A stretch of DNA of 64,000 nt, taken from NCBI GenBank assembly GCA_903813345.2, contig CAIIXF020000012.1:8442432-8506431 (forward strand). Direction: 5' to 3'. The notes under the pieces were generated by a model. That model saw only the letters and a list, made by a program, of their open reading frames with translations, searched no databases and was not told the DNA's origin. The position numbers were made by a program, and so were the translations under genes. This DNA is from Owenia fusiformis. Its lineage: Eukaryota; Annelida; Polychaeta; Sabellida; Oweniidae. Below are positions 11,561 to 24,600 of the stretch, in pieces (the first letter of the stretch is position 1; every line of letters begins with the position of its first letter).

Positions 11561-12000
11561 GAACGCTACTTATTTTGAATGCTATGATTCGGAAGTGACG
11601 TCACGTTTATCATTTAGAAACCTTTCCAAAATCATATCGCCGGCTCCGATCGAAGCAAATTCAATGAAAAATCTTTGAAATGACACATTTATCGTAAGTA
11701 TCTCTACACAAGATTTGCCCCATTTGTTCGTCATTCTGTTATCTTTCATTAAGCTCAAAATGATAAAGTTCACCCCCGAAACAACCCAAGATTGCGTTTC
11801 GGAGCGTAGTCCAGCTTTAATATGACCCATTTTCTCCTGAATTACAAGTTGAAGCATGTGACTCAGTTTTGAAATGATTCATTTACTTTGCCGTTCGTTT
11901 GATTTTGTCCAAGCAAATTCAGCTTAAACAAACTACTTCTATGATTGCCTTGGAAGATCAAATATATGAACATATTCAACATTTTCTTAGCCAAATGGGT

Positions 12001-12500
12001 NNNNNNNNNNNNNNNNNNNNNNNNNNNNNNNNNNNNNNNNNNNNNNNNNNNNNNNNNNNNNNNNNNNNNNNNNNNNNNNNNNNNNNNNNNNNNNNNNNNN
12101 NNNNNNNNNNNNNNNNNNNNNNNNNNNNNNNNNNNNNNNNNNNNNNNNNNNNNNNNNNNNNNNNNNNNNNNNNNNNNNNNNNNNNNNNNNNNNNNNNNNN
12201 NNNNNNNNNNNNNNNNNNNNNNNNNNNNNNNNNNNNNNNNNNNNNNNNNNNNNNNNNNNNNNNNNNNNNNNNNNNNNNNNNNNNNNNNNNNNNNNNNNNN
12301 NNNNNNNNNNNNNNNNNNNNNNNNNNNNNNNNNNNNNNNNNNNNNNNNNNNNNNNNNNNNNNNNNNNNNNNNNNNNNNNNNNNNNNNNNNNNNNNNNNNN
12401 NNNNNNNNNNNNNNNNNNNNNNNNNNNNNNNNNNNNNNNNNNNNNNNNNNNNNNNNNNNNNNNNNNNNNNNNNNNNNNNNNNNNNNNNNNNNNNNNNNNN
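12001..12500. other. Assembly gap (500 N)
   Basis: Exactly 500 undetermined bases, probably a placeholder of arbitrary size. ORFs crossing it are artefacts. Confidence 1.
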
Positions 12501-12972
12501 CCTTCCGCCGGAAGACGAATAGATGGCATTATAAAAACAAAAATATAGTCCAATTATTGTAATTACATTAGCATCACCAGTGGTTGGATTTTGGTAAGTA
12601 CTGGAATGAAAAAGTGTATGTGTGGACCAACTCTGATACATGATTTGATGTGATTAAGGTACATTTTCTTTAAAAAATTTGACCTTTTTGACCTGCCTCC
12701 ATCTGTCAAAATCAGAATGACATTTTTTGACATTTTCTATAGATGGCGTCTTCAACAGGTGAGATCTTTTGATTTTCGTGGGGAGTTTTGATTCAAACTT
12801 TTTTGACTGACAGAGGACATACTGGGGTATGATGCAATGATAGCAAAACATGTCCACAAATCTTAGTTTTCTCTGGAAGACAGATCGTTTGTATGGGAAT
12901 ACGCATATTATAACAATTAGTTGGGTTAACCCTTAATGGAACAACCGTAAACAACGTGCCTGTCCCCATATT

Positions 12973-13112
12973 GTTATGTTATGTTATGTTTGTTATGTTG
13001 TGTTATGTTATGTTATGTTATGTTGTTATGTTATGTTATGTTATGTTATGTTATGTTATGGTATGGTATGGTGGTATGGTATGGTATGGTATGGTATGGT
13101 ATGGTATGGTAT
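12973..13112. repeat. Pentanucleotide microsatellite (TTATG)n then (GTATG)n
   Basis: About 85 bases of TTATG units change to about 55 bases of TATGG units with a few interruptions. The two long overlapping ORFs here (rich in MLCYV and MVWYG) are products of the repeat. Confidence 0.95.
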
Positions 13113-13139
13113 GTTTATACATAATTTGCTTGATAAACA

Positions 13140-15540
13140 CATTTATTTCACACCTGATATAACTTGAGAAAGGCTAAGAGTTATAACAAGACGAGTGGAC
13201 AGAATCGCACCATTAGATAGAACGGACTTTTCTTGGGACGTTAAATCCAAATCCCAAGTACATTTACCAAGACCGCCCAAAAAGTATCAGTTTTAAACTT
13301 TTATACGTAGAAACATTCCAGAAAATTTCAGAAGATTGAACAAAACGGTTTGGCTGGACACCTGTAGAAAAGTCTTGACTGACAGGATTTTAGGACGGAA
13401 AATCCAAAATTGACGCTTTTACATTTACCCAGCATGCACCAAAAACTAAAAACTTTGTAGGAAGAAAGATCCCTGGAATGCCTCAGTTTGGCTAAAAACG
13501 TGCAAGGAAGATTTATTGGCACGTCCACTTGCCCAAACCACCCTATACCCGGCAAACTGACCACGTAGCACCCAATGCTGCGATGCTTATCTTAACATTT
13601 TATAATTGCTTTATATGTCATCCCTTCCCTAATAGGAACTGAAGAGAGACCTCTGAATCCTAAATAGTGTTTGATATAACCATCTTATACGTTTTGCCAT
13701 ACTAAAGAAATAGTTCGAATTTTCTCCATTTGGTCATTATACATCTGAATGTTTGGTATGATAAGAATGAGAAAATATCTGATTGATTACACACCGTGTA
13801 TCCCTTATCTTCACAGGAGTAGTACAAACAATGAATAAGATATAACTACAAGTTTAGGGTTATGACAGCACGTTCAGTATTTTTTTTATCTATTAATCAT
13901 TTATTTTATTATCACTTTCATAGCAGTAACACACACTTGGTGTGGCAATATTACATATTCAGAGAAGCAGAGGTAATGAAATATCACTAAAGCATTACAA
14001 AATAAAACAATGGACATGTTAAAAAAAGTAAAATCGTTTAAATAAATTTGAATGAAATTGTACAATGTTTTGTGTAATTTTGTCATGGCCCCAATCATTG
14101 GTGCATTTATTTAATGTGTACATCATGATATAATCCAAACTATGTCCCAAAGTCATGTATTTATAATCACACCCCTCTCAAAGTTTCTTACAAAAGCCAT
14201 TAGTACAGGGAGTACAGTGTCCAGAGCAGCTAATATACCTATCTATGGCATCGCATGATTGGCCGCTCACCTCTCATGCTATTTAGTTAAACGAGTATTA
14301 TATACATCTAGCACTTAGACTAATTTTACAATTGAAGTTACGCATCAAGAATCTAAAGAAAGGCGTATTTTACATCACATAATAGTTAGTAAAGGCTGTT
14401 GTTTTCGGCAAACGAATGTGGTATAAGTTACATGTAGAAGTTAATATATCATATGTATAAGTTCATTATATATACATCTAGAAAAATACCATGATTGCAT
14501 TAATAGAAAGTTTGCATTAATGAAGATTGAATTATCTTTTAGAACTTAAAAAGATAAGCCGTTAAAAAACTTATCACGGCCAACAGTGTCACGACCCACG
14601 TACGTTGGTGCGATGTATGATGTTTTAAAAGCCTAAGATACAAGACGACCACTCAATTCCAATTGTTACTCCACAGAAAGTAAAAAGTAACCTGTCTAGA
14701 TTTTTGTAAGAATTGTCGGACAGCGGAACCACTGCCATATTTGAAATTAAAATATTACTAAATAGAGCTTTGCACATGTCAAAACATATGGACTTCTAAG
14801 TAAAGATGAATGCCGCTGATCATTTGGATCATTAGGATGGTCTCAAAATATCATATACATTGTTCAAAATATTCAAAATGGCTTCGATTAAAATTGCTGA
14901 CACTTGATTGTTATGTCATGAATCAGAAATGATGCGGAAGAATGTCATGTGTTTTTATGTACAGATTTGTTGAAGCCTCAAGCCAGAATGCCCGCTACTT
15001 ATCGCTATTGTCTGCTACCTTTTTCATAACACCGAGTCGCAAGGGGGACACCATCCCCCTCTGAGATTTTTTATTACATCTTTGATTCCGATATTGTAGG
15101 GAACCTTATTCAATTACCTCCTCAGAAAAGTTTTGTTTTTAAAAAATGGGACAAAAGGCTAATCGAGGTCAACGTGGCCTACGGGATGTACGTTTTTGTC
15201 ATTTTTTGATAAATCGTTTTACTTTCACAATACATTTTGATGCAAAAAAAGCTTCACTGCCTTATAAAGAATGACAAAACGGCGCGTACTATGCATACTA
15301 TGCACGGAGTTTGAAATACTACTGTTTGTCTCATGATCATCTGATTTAATACGAAATATAGAACGTATAGTACGTGAGACCTGGGTTGAGATTTACCTAT
15401 TTTCTATTTTTGTGAAAAGTGCAACATTAACTTATGTGTCGGCAATCGAAAAACCACCGAAATATAATCACCACCGAACGGATGAATGAAACTATAAATC
15501 AATGCAGAATAAATGTCTTAAAATGACGTTTGACTCCAAC
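13140..15540. other. No convincing gene
   Basis: Non-coding AT-rich sequence. Around 13,190-13,560 there are short mixed-composition frames on both strands with stops and frame changes. They may be an old gene or transposon fragment, but I recognise no family. The rest shows no repeat boundaries. Confidence 0.4.
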
Positions 15541-15561
15541 TTGTATTATGCAATGTTGACA

Positions 15562-15596
15562 TGCACGCAGTTTGTCAGTGTATCAAACTGCGTGCA
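15562..15596. repeat. Perfect 13-bp hairpin
   Basis: TGCACGCAGTTTG and its exact complement are separated by a 9-base loop. A third half-copy (ATGCACGCAC) follows at 15,601. Function unknown. Confidence 0.6.
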
Positions 15597-16370
15597 TTTT
15601 ATGCACGCACTTTAGACACCGCGCCGTGAATATACTATCTTTGAAATGAAAACTAAAATATTGGTAAAAGCGTTTCTAAAATTGTAGTTATACAAGTTCA
15701 AAGATAGCATATATCGCAAAATCCCATTCAAATCAATGTAACGTGAAATGTAATAGTCAGCAATTTCTAGTTCAACTTGTTTTTGTCTTTAGTCTTCTAT
15801 TTCAAGATAAACAACAAATTCCAATCGTTTGTTTAGTATGCCGATGTTTAATTTGTTGTTAAGTATGCCGGTGTTGTTCCAATATAATATCGGTCCATGC
15901 TGTTGCCTAGCAACGGCAGAGTCATCGAAATAGTGAAATTGAAAAATTGGGGTCAAGGGAGAATAAAAAAGTATATCTAAATTTAAATTGGTATCATCAT
16001 TACAACAATGAGTACAATTATATTTTATGAATTACAACAATTCGTATGGATATTCAGGCAGGGATATGCAAAACAATTAGAAGATATTCATTAAGAATTT
16101 TTTTTAAAGTTTTTTTCTCCAAAATATGCAATTAACCGTGTTTTACCTTTATAGATTCATAACAGTGTCAATAGTGGCTCGATTTTCATGAAATAAAGCA
16201 TATTGAAAAGATAATTCAATGTGCTAAATTACCATCTATCAAACAGAGCAATGGTCATATTTTGGTATTTCTTAGAGTATTAAAAACAAGGTACTAGACA
16301 CAGTAACTATCAATATAGTTATATCATTAATTTGCATCAAAATGTCTATACGGTAAATAATATAATCATA

Positions 16371-17160
16371 CACTCCCCTCCATAAGTTTGGCAACCTTTT
16401 TCCCCCATTGAACTACGTGTTAAAGCCTCTTTACGTTTGAATTTTTATTTACTCAACCGGCGATGAAATAACTATACTTTTGATGGAAACGTAACTTGAC
16501 TTTATTTCCAATACCTCCAAATTTTCTTAATTTTTTTCCTCAATTACAATAGGTCGAAAATTGATGATAAATTTGATAAATTTTTGAAAATCGTCATTCC
16601 CATGTAATCCAATAGGAAATGAAGGGTTCGGGGCAAATCAGAAATCAGGATATCTTTTCAGTAAAAGATTCAGCAAAAAATATTTTTATATAGAAAATTG
16701 AATTGTCTAACTTTTTTTAACACTAAGTGTTTAGTTTATTTGATGAATATTAAAGTTACAGCGCTTCAAAGTCATTTTTGAGAATAATTTTTCGGGAGAG
16801 TTTTTTTGAAAAACAATTTTGACTTTAAAGCCCTACAACTTTGTTGAACCTGAAGAAACATATCTTGGATGGATGGATATTCTGTCATATGACTTGCGGC
16901 AAACCTACCATTTCCCATTGGTTAACATGGGAATGTCGATTTTCAAAAATTCATCAAATTTATCATCAATTTTCGACCTATTGTAATTGAGGAAAAAAAT
17001 TGAGAAAATTTGGAGGTATTGGAATTAAAGTCAAATTACGTTCCCATCAATAGTATAAGAATTTCCATCGCAGGTTAAGTAAATAAAAATTCAAGGGTAA
17101 CGAGGCTTTAACACGTAGTTCAATGGGGGAAAAAGGTTGCCAAATTTATGGAGGGGAGTG
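16371..17160. mobile_element. TA-flanked MITE copy C (complete)
   Basis: It runs from CACTCCCCTCCATAAGTTTG to TTTATGGAGGGGAGTG with TA at 16,369-16,370 and 17,161-17,162. At 790 bases it is the cleanest full-length copy of this family in the window. No coding capacity. Confidence 0.88.
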
Positions 17161-17163
17161 TAT

Positions 17164-17210
17164 GTACAGGGAGGGCCAAAAAACGTTCATATTTTTATTT
17201 TTGTAATATC
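17164..17210. repeat. Mariner-type terminal repeat (single end)
   Basis: TA then CAGGGAGGGCCAAAAAACGT closely matches the inverted end at 5,951-5,973 (ACGTTTTTTGGCCCACCCTG). Only one end is visible here. The matching right end was not found. Confidence 0.45.
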
Positions 17211-17842
17211 TTTTCTGATATTGTGGGAATATCCATAAATCATCAGAAAGATAATTCAATCTCCAACAAGATGATGGTTCAATATATGGTTCAAAATAAA
17301 TAAATGGCTATTGGTGACTCAATTGTAGTTCCCGTATCATGAGGTAGTAATAGTCAAAAACAAGATTTTACTACTATGTTTTGAGCTTATTGCATAATAT
17401 CACATTGCTTAATCAGCACTTTTAGTCTTTATATTAAATGAAAAAGTACTGGGGTTGAGTTAAATTGTTTGTTAGTCATTTATAGCTCTAAAATAATCAT
17501 GGAACCTATGTTTATGCATTGTAGCTCGTTATAAAGTTATATTGATCGATATTGATATAAATATTTGCTTTAACCACGTTTTGCAACAAACGCAAATGAA
17601 ATTTTGCCATAGCCCATTAAATGGAATAAATTTATATTATTTCCTCTCCACTGGCGTTCAACGTATCTCAAACATCAAGCCTAGTAACTCAAAAGTCACG
17701 GCATGTGTATCTCTATGGATGGAGTTTTATCAAATCCTTTGTTTTTATTCAATGATGGTTTTCTCAACCATGAATGATCTGCATTTGATCAAAAAACAAG
17801 ATGCTTCAATTAAGTGGCGACAAATGGAGATTTATCTAGGGA

Positions 17843-18400
17843 CTTCCAAAACGGCCGCCAGAATGCAGGATGGCTGCCGAAAAGTTAATCAGCCCTCGAA
17901 CTTCATACCAGAATTTCTTACTAAATAACGTGTGGAAATTTGAAGTAAAATGTTAAGTGGTTTTCCTGGAAACACAATGACAAGACTAAACTAAAAACTA
18001 AAACTTCCAAGATGGCCGCCAGAATGCAAGATGGTTGCCGTAAAGTTCATCAGCTCTAGAACTTCTTACCATGTAACATGTGTGATAATATGAGGTAAAT
18101 CCGTTTGGCGATTTTCCTTGAATCGATATGACAAGATTAAATTAAAAACTTCCAAGATGGCCCCCAGAATGCAAAATGGCTGCCGAAAAATTAATCATCT
18201 CTAGTCCTACTATGTATAATGTGTGAACATTTGAAGTTAATCCATTAAGTGCTTTACCTGGAATCGCTATGACAAGATTTTATTAAAAACTTCTAAAAAA
18301 GCTAATCCGCTCTAGTCTTACTATGTAACATGTGTGAAAATTTAAAGTAAATCTGTGAAGTGGTTTTCCTGGAATCGCAATGACAAGATTTATCTAAAAA
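17843..18400. repeat. Minisatellite, about 145-bp unit, about 4 copies
   Basis: Units begin near 17,845, 18,003, 18,148 and 18,288 with ACTTCCAAGATGGCCGCCAG, then AATGCAAGATGGCTGCCG, and end TTTTCCTGGAATCGCAATGA. The last unit lacks the GGCCGCC part. The array abuts the RTK stop codon, so the receptor's 3' UTR probably lies in it. The 128-codon plus-strand frame at 17,542-17,928 runs into the array and is not supported as a gene. Confidence 0.75.
18279..18284 (-). promoter_or_regulatory. Candidate poly(A) signal AATAAA for the RTK gene
   Basis: The plus-strand TTTATT reads AATAAA on the minus strand, about 171 bases after the RTK stop codon. It is the first canonical hexamer I see downstream. 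In this AT-rich setting it could be chance. It lies within the minisatellite that follows the gene. Confidence 0.35.
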
Positions 18401-18454
18401 TACTATTTTAAGCAAAACAATTGATATTGGTGGTTAAATACATATCAAAACCAG

Positions 18455-18632
18455 TTATAGTTTTTCTTCGAGACTTTCATTGGTGATACTGACGTAAAGG
18501 CCTTCATCAAATTCATAAGTTCTCAAGTTTGGAGTGTCCCGTTGTAAAATGACCTCCATCTTGGATACAAGTTTAGAGAATGTTGGTCTTTCTTCTGCAT
18601 TTTGCTTCCAGCATTCTTGCATCACATTGTAT
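18455..18632 (-). CDS. RTK terminal exon: helix I, C-tail and stop
   Basis: The exon is 178 bases (1 + 58 codons + TAA at 18,455-18,457), with acceptor TATTGCAG. It starts [20 protein letters not shown], the conserved C-terminal RTK block C-W-x(6)-R-P-T-F. A short C-tail follows, containing [15 protein letters not shown], and the protein ends EEKL. The two tail tyrosines (TYEF, LYVS) are candidate SH2-docking sites. The tail is only about 30 residues beyond the kinase core, short compared with many RTKs. A minisatellite occupies the region just downstream of the stop. Confidence 0.94.
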
Positions 18633-21600
18633 CTGCAATATTAATAAAGGTATGAATAGGTTTTGTTTTCGTTGATGTTTACTTGACATTTAAATTAAGA
18701 ATTGATCACTATCAAATCAATATGGTTCCAAACTGAAACTTATGTTGACCCTGCATCGAAACGGGCGCCGTATTGGGAAGCAAAATATCGCTAAATAAAT
18801 ATTTGCGCAGAGTGCAAGTATACAATGCTTTACTTTGAAGCATCGACATCCTACTATTTCTCTGCATTTCCAAAACGAAAAATTAATTGTTTTTCATTAC
18901 ATGGTTTATAGAATATATTTACCCGATGGGGAAACTAGTACTTAATATATCACATATTCACGGGGTGCCATCGAATAATTTTGGCAACGTACCGGAGAAC
19001 GACATTTTACTAAGAAATGGCAATAATTTAGCACAATATATTTTTAACAAGAGTTCTATTTTGATTTTGACAAAAGTAAGTATTCCATGCAATAACTATT
19101 TCATTCATGAGTTTGTAGGAATTCTGTTGGAACCCAGTTCTGATCAAGTACGAAGTTATTGAAATCGGCGCAGACGGACTTTACTCCGAAAGATGGTTTT
19201 TCGATTATAACTTTTCACAACATTTAAGTATAGACTTTTGAAAAAAGTACAGAATAGTCCTTATACTTTTGAATAATTCTGTTATTTCTGATTCACACGA
19301 CTCTGATTTGTTTAATTAAAAAAAAAGTTTTAAAAATATTACTTAGGAACGTAACCGGAGCTGGGAACGTAACCGGAGCAGATTAGTTGAATTATTTAAT
19401 CAAAAAAATTAAAATATATGATTTGTAACATGGTCATTTTCACATTGTTTATATTTCTACTTTTCATATTGACCAATCCCCATCCATGTCATTTTAACAG
19501 GTCCCTTCATTACTTTACACCAGTGTTTCAAATATTTAATTCCAATGTTTTCAATTCTTTTGTATACTTTCTACTTCACACTACCCTACCTCGATCGCGC
19601 ATGCGCGAATCTTTTGGCTTTTAAACATGTCGCTTTTGAGTATATCGACTGCTTAGTCAAAAGGTTAATACGTTTGGTGCTCGGAGTGAGTCAATATTGC
19701 TATTCGCTACACTTCAGTGGTGCAATAGTGAAGTCCATGTTCCAAGTTATATGATAGTTGAAGAAATAATGTAAATAATATCGTTTTAAATTTTTAAATA
19801 TTTGATATGTCATAGTACACGGTACACAGCTGCAAAAGTTGATCAATACAGGGTACAAGGAATGTAAATTGTTCAATAGTACAGGGAGCGAGAAAGTAAG
19901 CTGATTATACAGACATACTATGTCCCGACCTCATGTACATTTACATTGCAAACAGTGAAAGTAATGCTAAAAAGGCCGCCTGTTGATGCTTTGAGGTGTC
20001 ATCAATTGTTATTTAATCCAAATAAAGTAAACATTATTTTGTAGATTTAGACACGGGCTTTCAAGTCGTATGCATTTTAGTCATTAAATTAACAAGAACA
20101 CTAGATTATACGTGTTACTAGAGTCCATTTCACTGCTTCATTTCGTCAGTAGAACGGCAAATATAAGAAATTGGGAGACCATTGTGCAATAATATATGGA
20201 AAAGTATATTCATAATGTACATGAATGACATTTGTATATCTTGGATTGCTTCTAGTTTGGCTTATAAAGTGTGTGGCCTCTTATATTTGGATGTTTCTCT
20301 GCCATGTTATTTTCAATATGATTAACATGGCTGAAATTCTTCAAATTACAAGACGGCACAGGCTTAAATTGCACAAAAAACTAAAAAATCTGAAAGATAC
20401 AAATGTCATTCATGTACATTATGAATATACTTTTCCATATATTATTGCACAATGGTCTCCCAATTTCTTATTTTTGCCGTTCTACTGACGAAATGAAGCA
20501 GTGAAATGGACTCTAGGGTATCAAATTGAAATAAAATAACGAAATTAAATATCAACACGTTAATGATAAATGACTATCCGCTATCAGTATTAATGACTAT
20601 TTGCTACTCAGAATAATTAAAATTGCCTGAACTACATATGAAGAATCTTTCTATAGAACCCCTTGAATGGTCTAATTCACTACCGTCCTAAAAACCCGAC
20701 CATTCAAAACGTTTTGTTCAAATTCACAAAAATACAGTTGACTAACATACTAGAAAACGTATCCACATATAACACGATGACACGCAGTTTAAACAACAGT
20801 TAAGTGTTTTTTTTTGTTACATATCAATGTAACATTTTCGAAGGGACACTTACATGCTCCCTGTACGTTGATAGATTTACTGAAATGTATCGTGTATTGC
20901 ATTTGGTTTTGCTTCACTGCGCCCACTATTATCTATCTTTGCCTATAGTGGTTTTTTGCCAACAATATTCTACACACTCCTTGATGAAACAATTCTATGT
21001 CTGGTAGAACACTAGAAATATATGTAAAATGTATTTTACGTTCAGAAATATGGAATTAAACCCACGTCCTCCATTTGCAACTAAGCTGTACCCTGTTTCC
21101 CTTTTAAACGTGGTCACGTGGTAGGGTAGTGTGACTTTATCTTCCTTTATTTAAAGCAATTTTTAGCTTTTCATGGTGTGATTGTTTCGTACTGTTTTTG
21201 TATTCCATATAATAGCATTCACTCACATGTAGCTGAGTTTGGGTGTTGGCCCAGCCTCAGTAGTTGCTTAGAGTTAGATGATAATGTAGATTGTACAGAG
21301 AACGTTTGAAGTTTATTTGAAATAGACTATTTTATATATTTTAACTTTAGTTATCTGTTACTTTTATTTGCCACCCACGGGCCTTACACTCGCCCCGTTA
21401 CATATTTAAAGCACATATACTAATTTAAAAACATACGGGATTGTTCGAATGCGTATTTATTACATTTTATTTAAAGAAAAAAATTATCCATTGTGAAAAA
21501 TTAAATTTGGTATTTACCATGCATAAGTGCACTTACCTTAGAAAGGCCATCAAACATAGAACAATCATTGTATGGAGAATGAAGTGATTAAATGTAGTAA

Positions 21601-24600
21601 GCAAATAATTCCATTTGATTTCACCCATTGTATTTGTTCAGCGAACTATTAGAACCCACTCTGTTATACTAATTTCTAATTAATTTCTAATTTATACTAA
21701 TTGCCATGCATTGATTTTCCTGTAAGTGAAGGGTAATAAATGCTCATTTTAACATTCATATGTGTTTGAAAATAATAAATATGCTTTAAATCATATATTG
21801 TATTTTTTAAAATTATATAATTCAACTGATCTGCTCCGGTTACGTTCCCAGCTCCGGTTACGTTCCTAAGTAATATTTTTAAAACTTTTTTTTTAATTAA
21901 ACAAATCAGAGTCATGTGAATCAGAAATAACAGAATTATTCAATAGTATAAGGACTATTCTGTACTTTTTTCAAAAGTCTATACTTAAATGTTGTAAAAA
22001 GTTATAATCGAAAAACCATCTTTGGGAGTAAAGTCCGACTGCGCCGATTTCAATAACTTCGTACTTGATCAGAACTGGGTTCCAACAGAATTCCTTCAAA
22101 CTCATGAATGAAATAGCCATTGCATGGAATACTTACTTTTGTCAAAATCAAAGTAGAACTCGAGTTAAAAAATATATTGTGCTAAATTATTGCCATTTCT
22201 TAGTAAAATGTCGTTCTCCGGTACGTTGCCAAAATTATTCGATGGCACCCCGTGATATTATACAGTAAGTCTTTGTGATGGCACTTACATATCTTCATCA
22301 CAATGTTCTGGTTTGTCCATCAGTCTCCCAGATTTCACGTGATTTCTGACGTCATGAACGGTCGTTAGTCTTGGATAAGGGGTTGCACCTGGAAATTAAA
22401 TGTGTACATATGTAAAGTGGGTCAAAAAACTAGCCAATATTCCTGAGAACTATTTATATTTTAATAAAAAAAACACCAACAATGATATTTTGAAGATGGT
22501 TTACTTTGCAATGAATATGCTCAAGATCCCCCTCTTCTGACTCGATTTATTATTTTAAGATATGGAGTCATTGGTTGATTGCACGATCGATGGATGTCTG
22601 TAGTTAATGAGTAATGTAAAGGACCAGGTTTAGTATGGCAAATGATTTCAGACAGTCGTATCTTTCTCCTTTGGTAATGTCTGGCCATAAATATAATGTT
22701 TTTAACTAAAACAATATGTTTTCTTTCAAGTGATAGTGAAAATATAAATCTAGCTCTGAAAAAATACATTTCCAAAGAAAATGTTTTGACTTGGGGTCCT
22801 TATTCATAATTTCTCGAATCGTCCAATTGATATTTTAATATCCTTGAGAATGTACTCGGAATATAAAATATTGTGTTGATGAAAAGTGTCATATTTAAAT
22901 TCGGAAAGTACTCATGGTGAAAATAATGGCCGCCAAAAATTACTTTCAGTACTAAACTCGGTCCTTTATTTGTTTGAGGTTACTATAAAATGTACTTAAG
23001 TTTATTAAAATGATTAATGATGGAAAGCAAATACAGAAAATAAACAGGAAAATATAGTAAATGAAACAAGAATTTAAATACTCAGACGTCAACAATCATT
23101 AGGGAGATACAAGTACGCTATACTATTCATTGATCATATAAAAACTCAAAAATATGTTTTATGTCCATTCAAATAATATGAAGTTTAGCCATTGTATCCG
23201 TTGTTTGTGTTGCTACTTTAATATGATAGAACAGTGCGTGAAATACCTGTTTCGGATTCTATTACCGCCTCCCCATGAAAAATATAAATTCACTTATATT
23301 TCAAAATGAATGCACTGGTTTAATTATGACATTTATGTGCACGCTAGTATCTTGTTGACCTATATTTAGCACTGCGTTGATGAATGGGCTACTTATTAGG
23401 TCAATATTAAATCATGAAGTGTACAGGTGTAGAAGCCAAATCAGGTGTCTTTTCGTGTCTGTCAAAATCCCTTTGCATCCTACGCATCCCTCCATTTTAT
23501 CCAAATGTGTTATTAATGAATGAAATACCATTGAAAAATCTATGGATTTACAAAGTTTTATGACAATTTGCTAAGTGAAAAATTTGTTTTTGGACATTTT
23601 TCTAAAGCCATTTTGGATGGGGGAAATATGAAAAAAGTTTATAATATTTTGATTTAAACATGTTAAACCATGAACTGACTCAACCTCAAACTTCATATTT
23701 GCACATCTCATATGTGATATACCATAAGTGTCATAATGTGAAATTATTTAGTTTGATGTCCGTTCAAGTGATAGTGTATTCTCAGTTTTTTGTAATAAGC
23801 AAGATAAACTAATGGGACATATTTGGATTTGATGTTATACCCATGTTAAGTCAATGGAGCACATCTCCATGTAAGTCGGTTATAAACTTGCTGAACTTAA
23901 TGATCCAAATCTCACCCCATGTGTGTCCAAACACTTAGATATTTCCAAAGTAATATCTAGCATTATTATATCACTATCTAGCTAGCGACAGTATGATTGG
24001 TCAAAACCGGGTCACATGTCGTGGGATATCTGGCGATATTCAATGGCAATGCTAATCAGAAAAGACAACCGTGAGATATCTAGCGATATCCCACGCTCCC
24101 GGGAATTTTCAAAGAATTTGTTCTCGTTCAGTGTAAATAATTTAGTTACCGAGTAGATTCAATGTATTTCAATGTTAACCTATGACTTAATAATATTAGG
24201 GATGTTTAGCTAGACAGTGATATAATAAAACAAATATTTCACTCTATTTTCGGTGAATACCTGTAGCACTTTCACAAGGTGATATTCCACTTGCCCTTCG
24301 GGCTTCGTGGAATATCACTTGTGAAAGATGTACAGGTATTCACCTCAATAGAGTGAAATATTTGTTCATTATTATATCACTATCTAGCTAGCGACAGTAT
24401 GATTGGTCAAAACCGGGTCACGTGTCGTGGGATATCTGGCGATATTCAATGGCAATGCTAATCAGATAAGACAACCGTGAGATATCTAGCGATATCCCAC
24501 GCTCCCGGGAATTTTCAAAGAATTTGTTTTCGTTCAGTGTAAATAATTAAGTTCAGTGTAAGTCAAAATGGCAGACGAACCGAGTAGATTCAATGTATTT

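Larger units (their letters stand above)
11329..11820 (-). repeat. Dispersed repeat, copy 1 (carries a SINE)
   Basis: Outside the SINE, this segment is nearly identical to 42,619-42,971 in the same orientation, from TTAAACCTGCACATCGCTCC to GTCCAGCTTTAA. Both copies keep the same minus-strand reading frame containing [17 protein letters not shown] do not recognise the peptide or the repeat family. Confidence 0.8.

Noticed and set aside
11899-12641. ORFs of about 190-220 codons on both strands
   Set aside because: They cross the 500-base N gap and consist mostly of unknown residues.
12956-13167. Two overlapping plus-strand ORFs rich in MLCYV/MVWYG
   Set aside because: They are translations of the pentanucleotide microsatellite.
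13190-13570. Mixed-composition short frames, possible decayed gene
   Set aside because: Frames break often on both strands and no family could be recognised.
17542-17928. 128-codon plus-strand ORF
   Set aside because: It runs into the minisatellite, shows no domain and no splice or start context.
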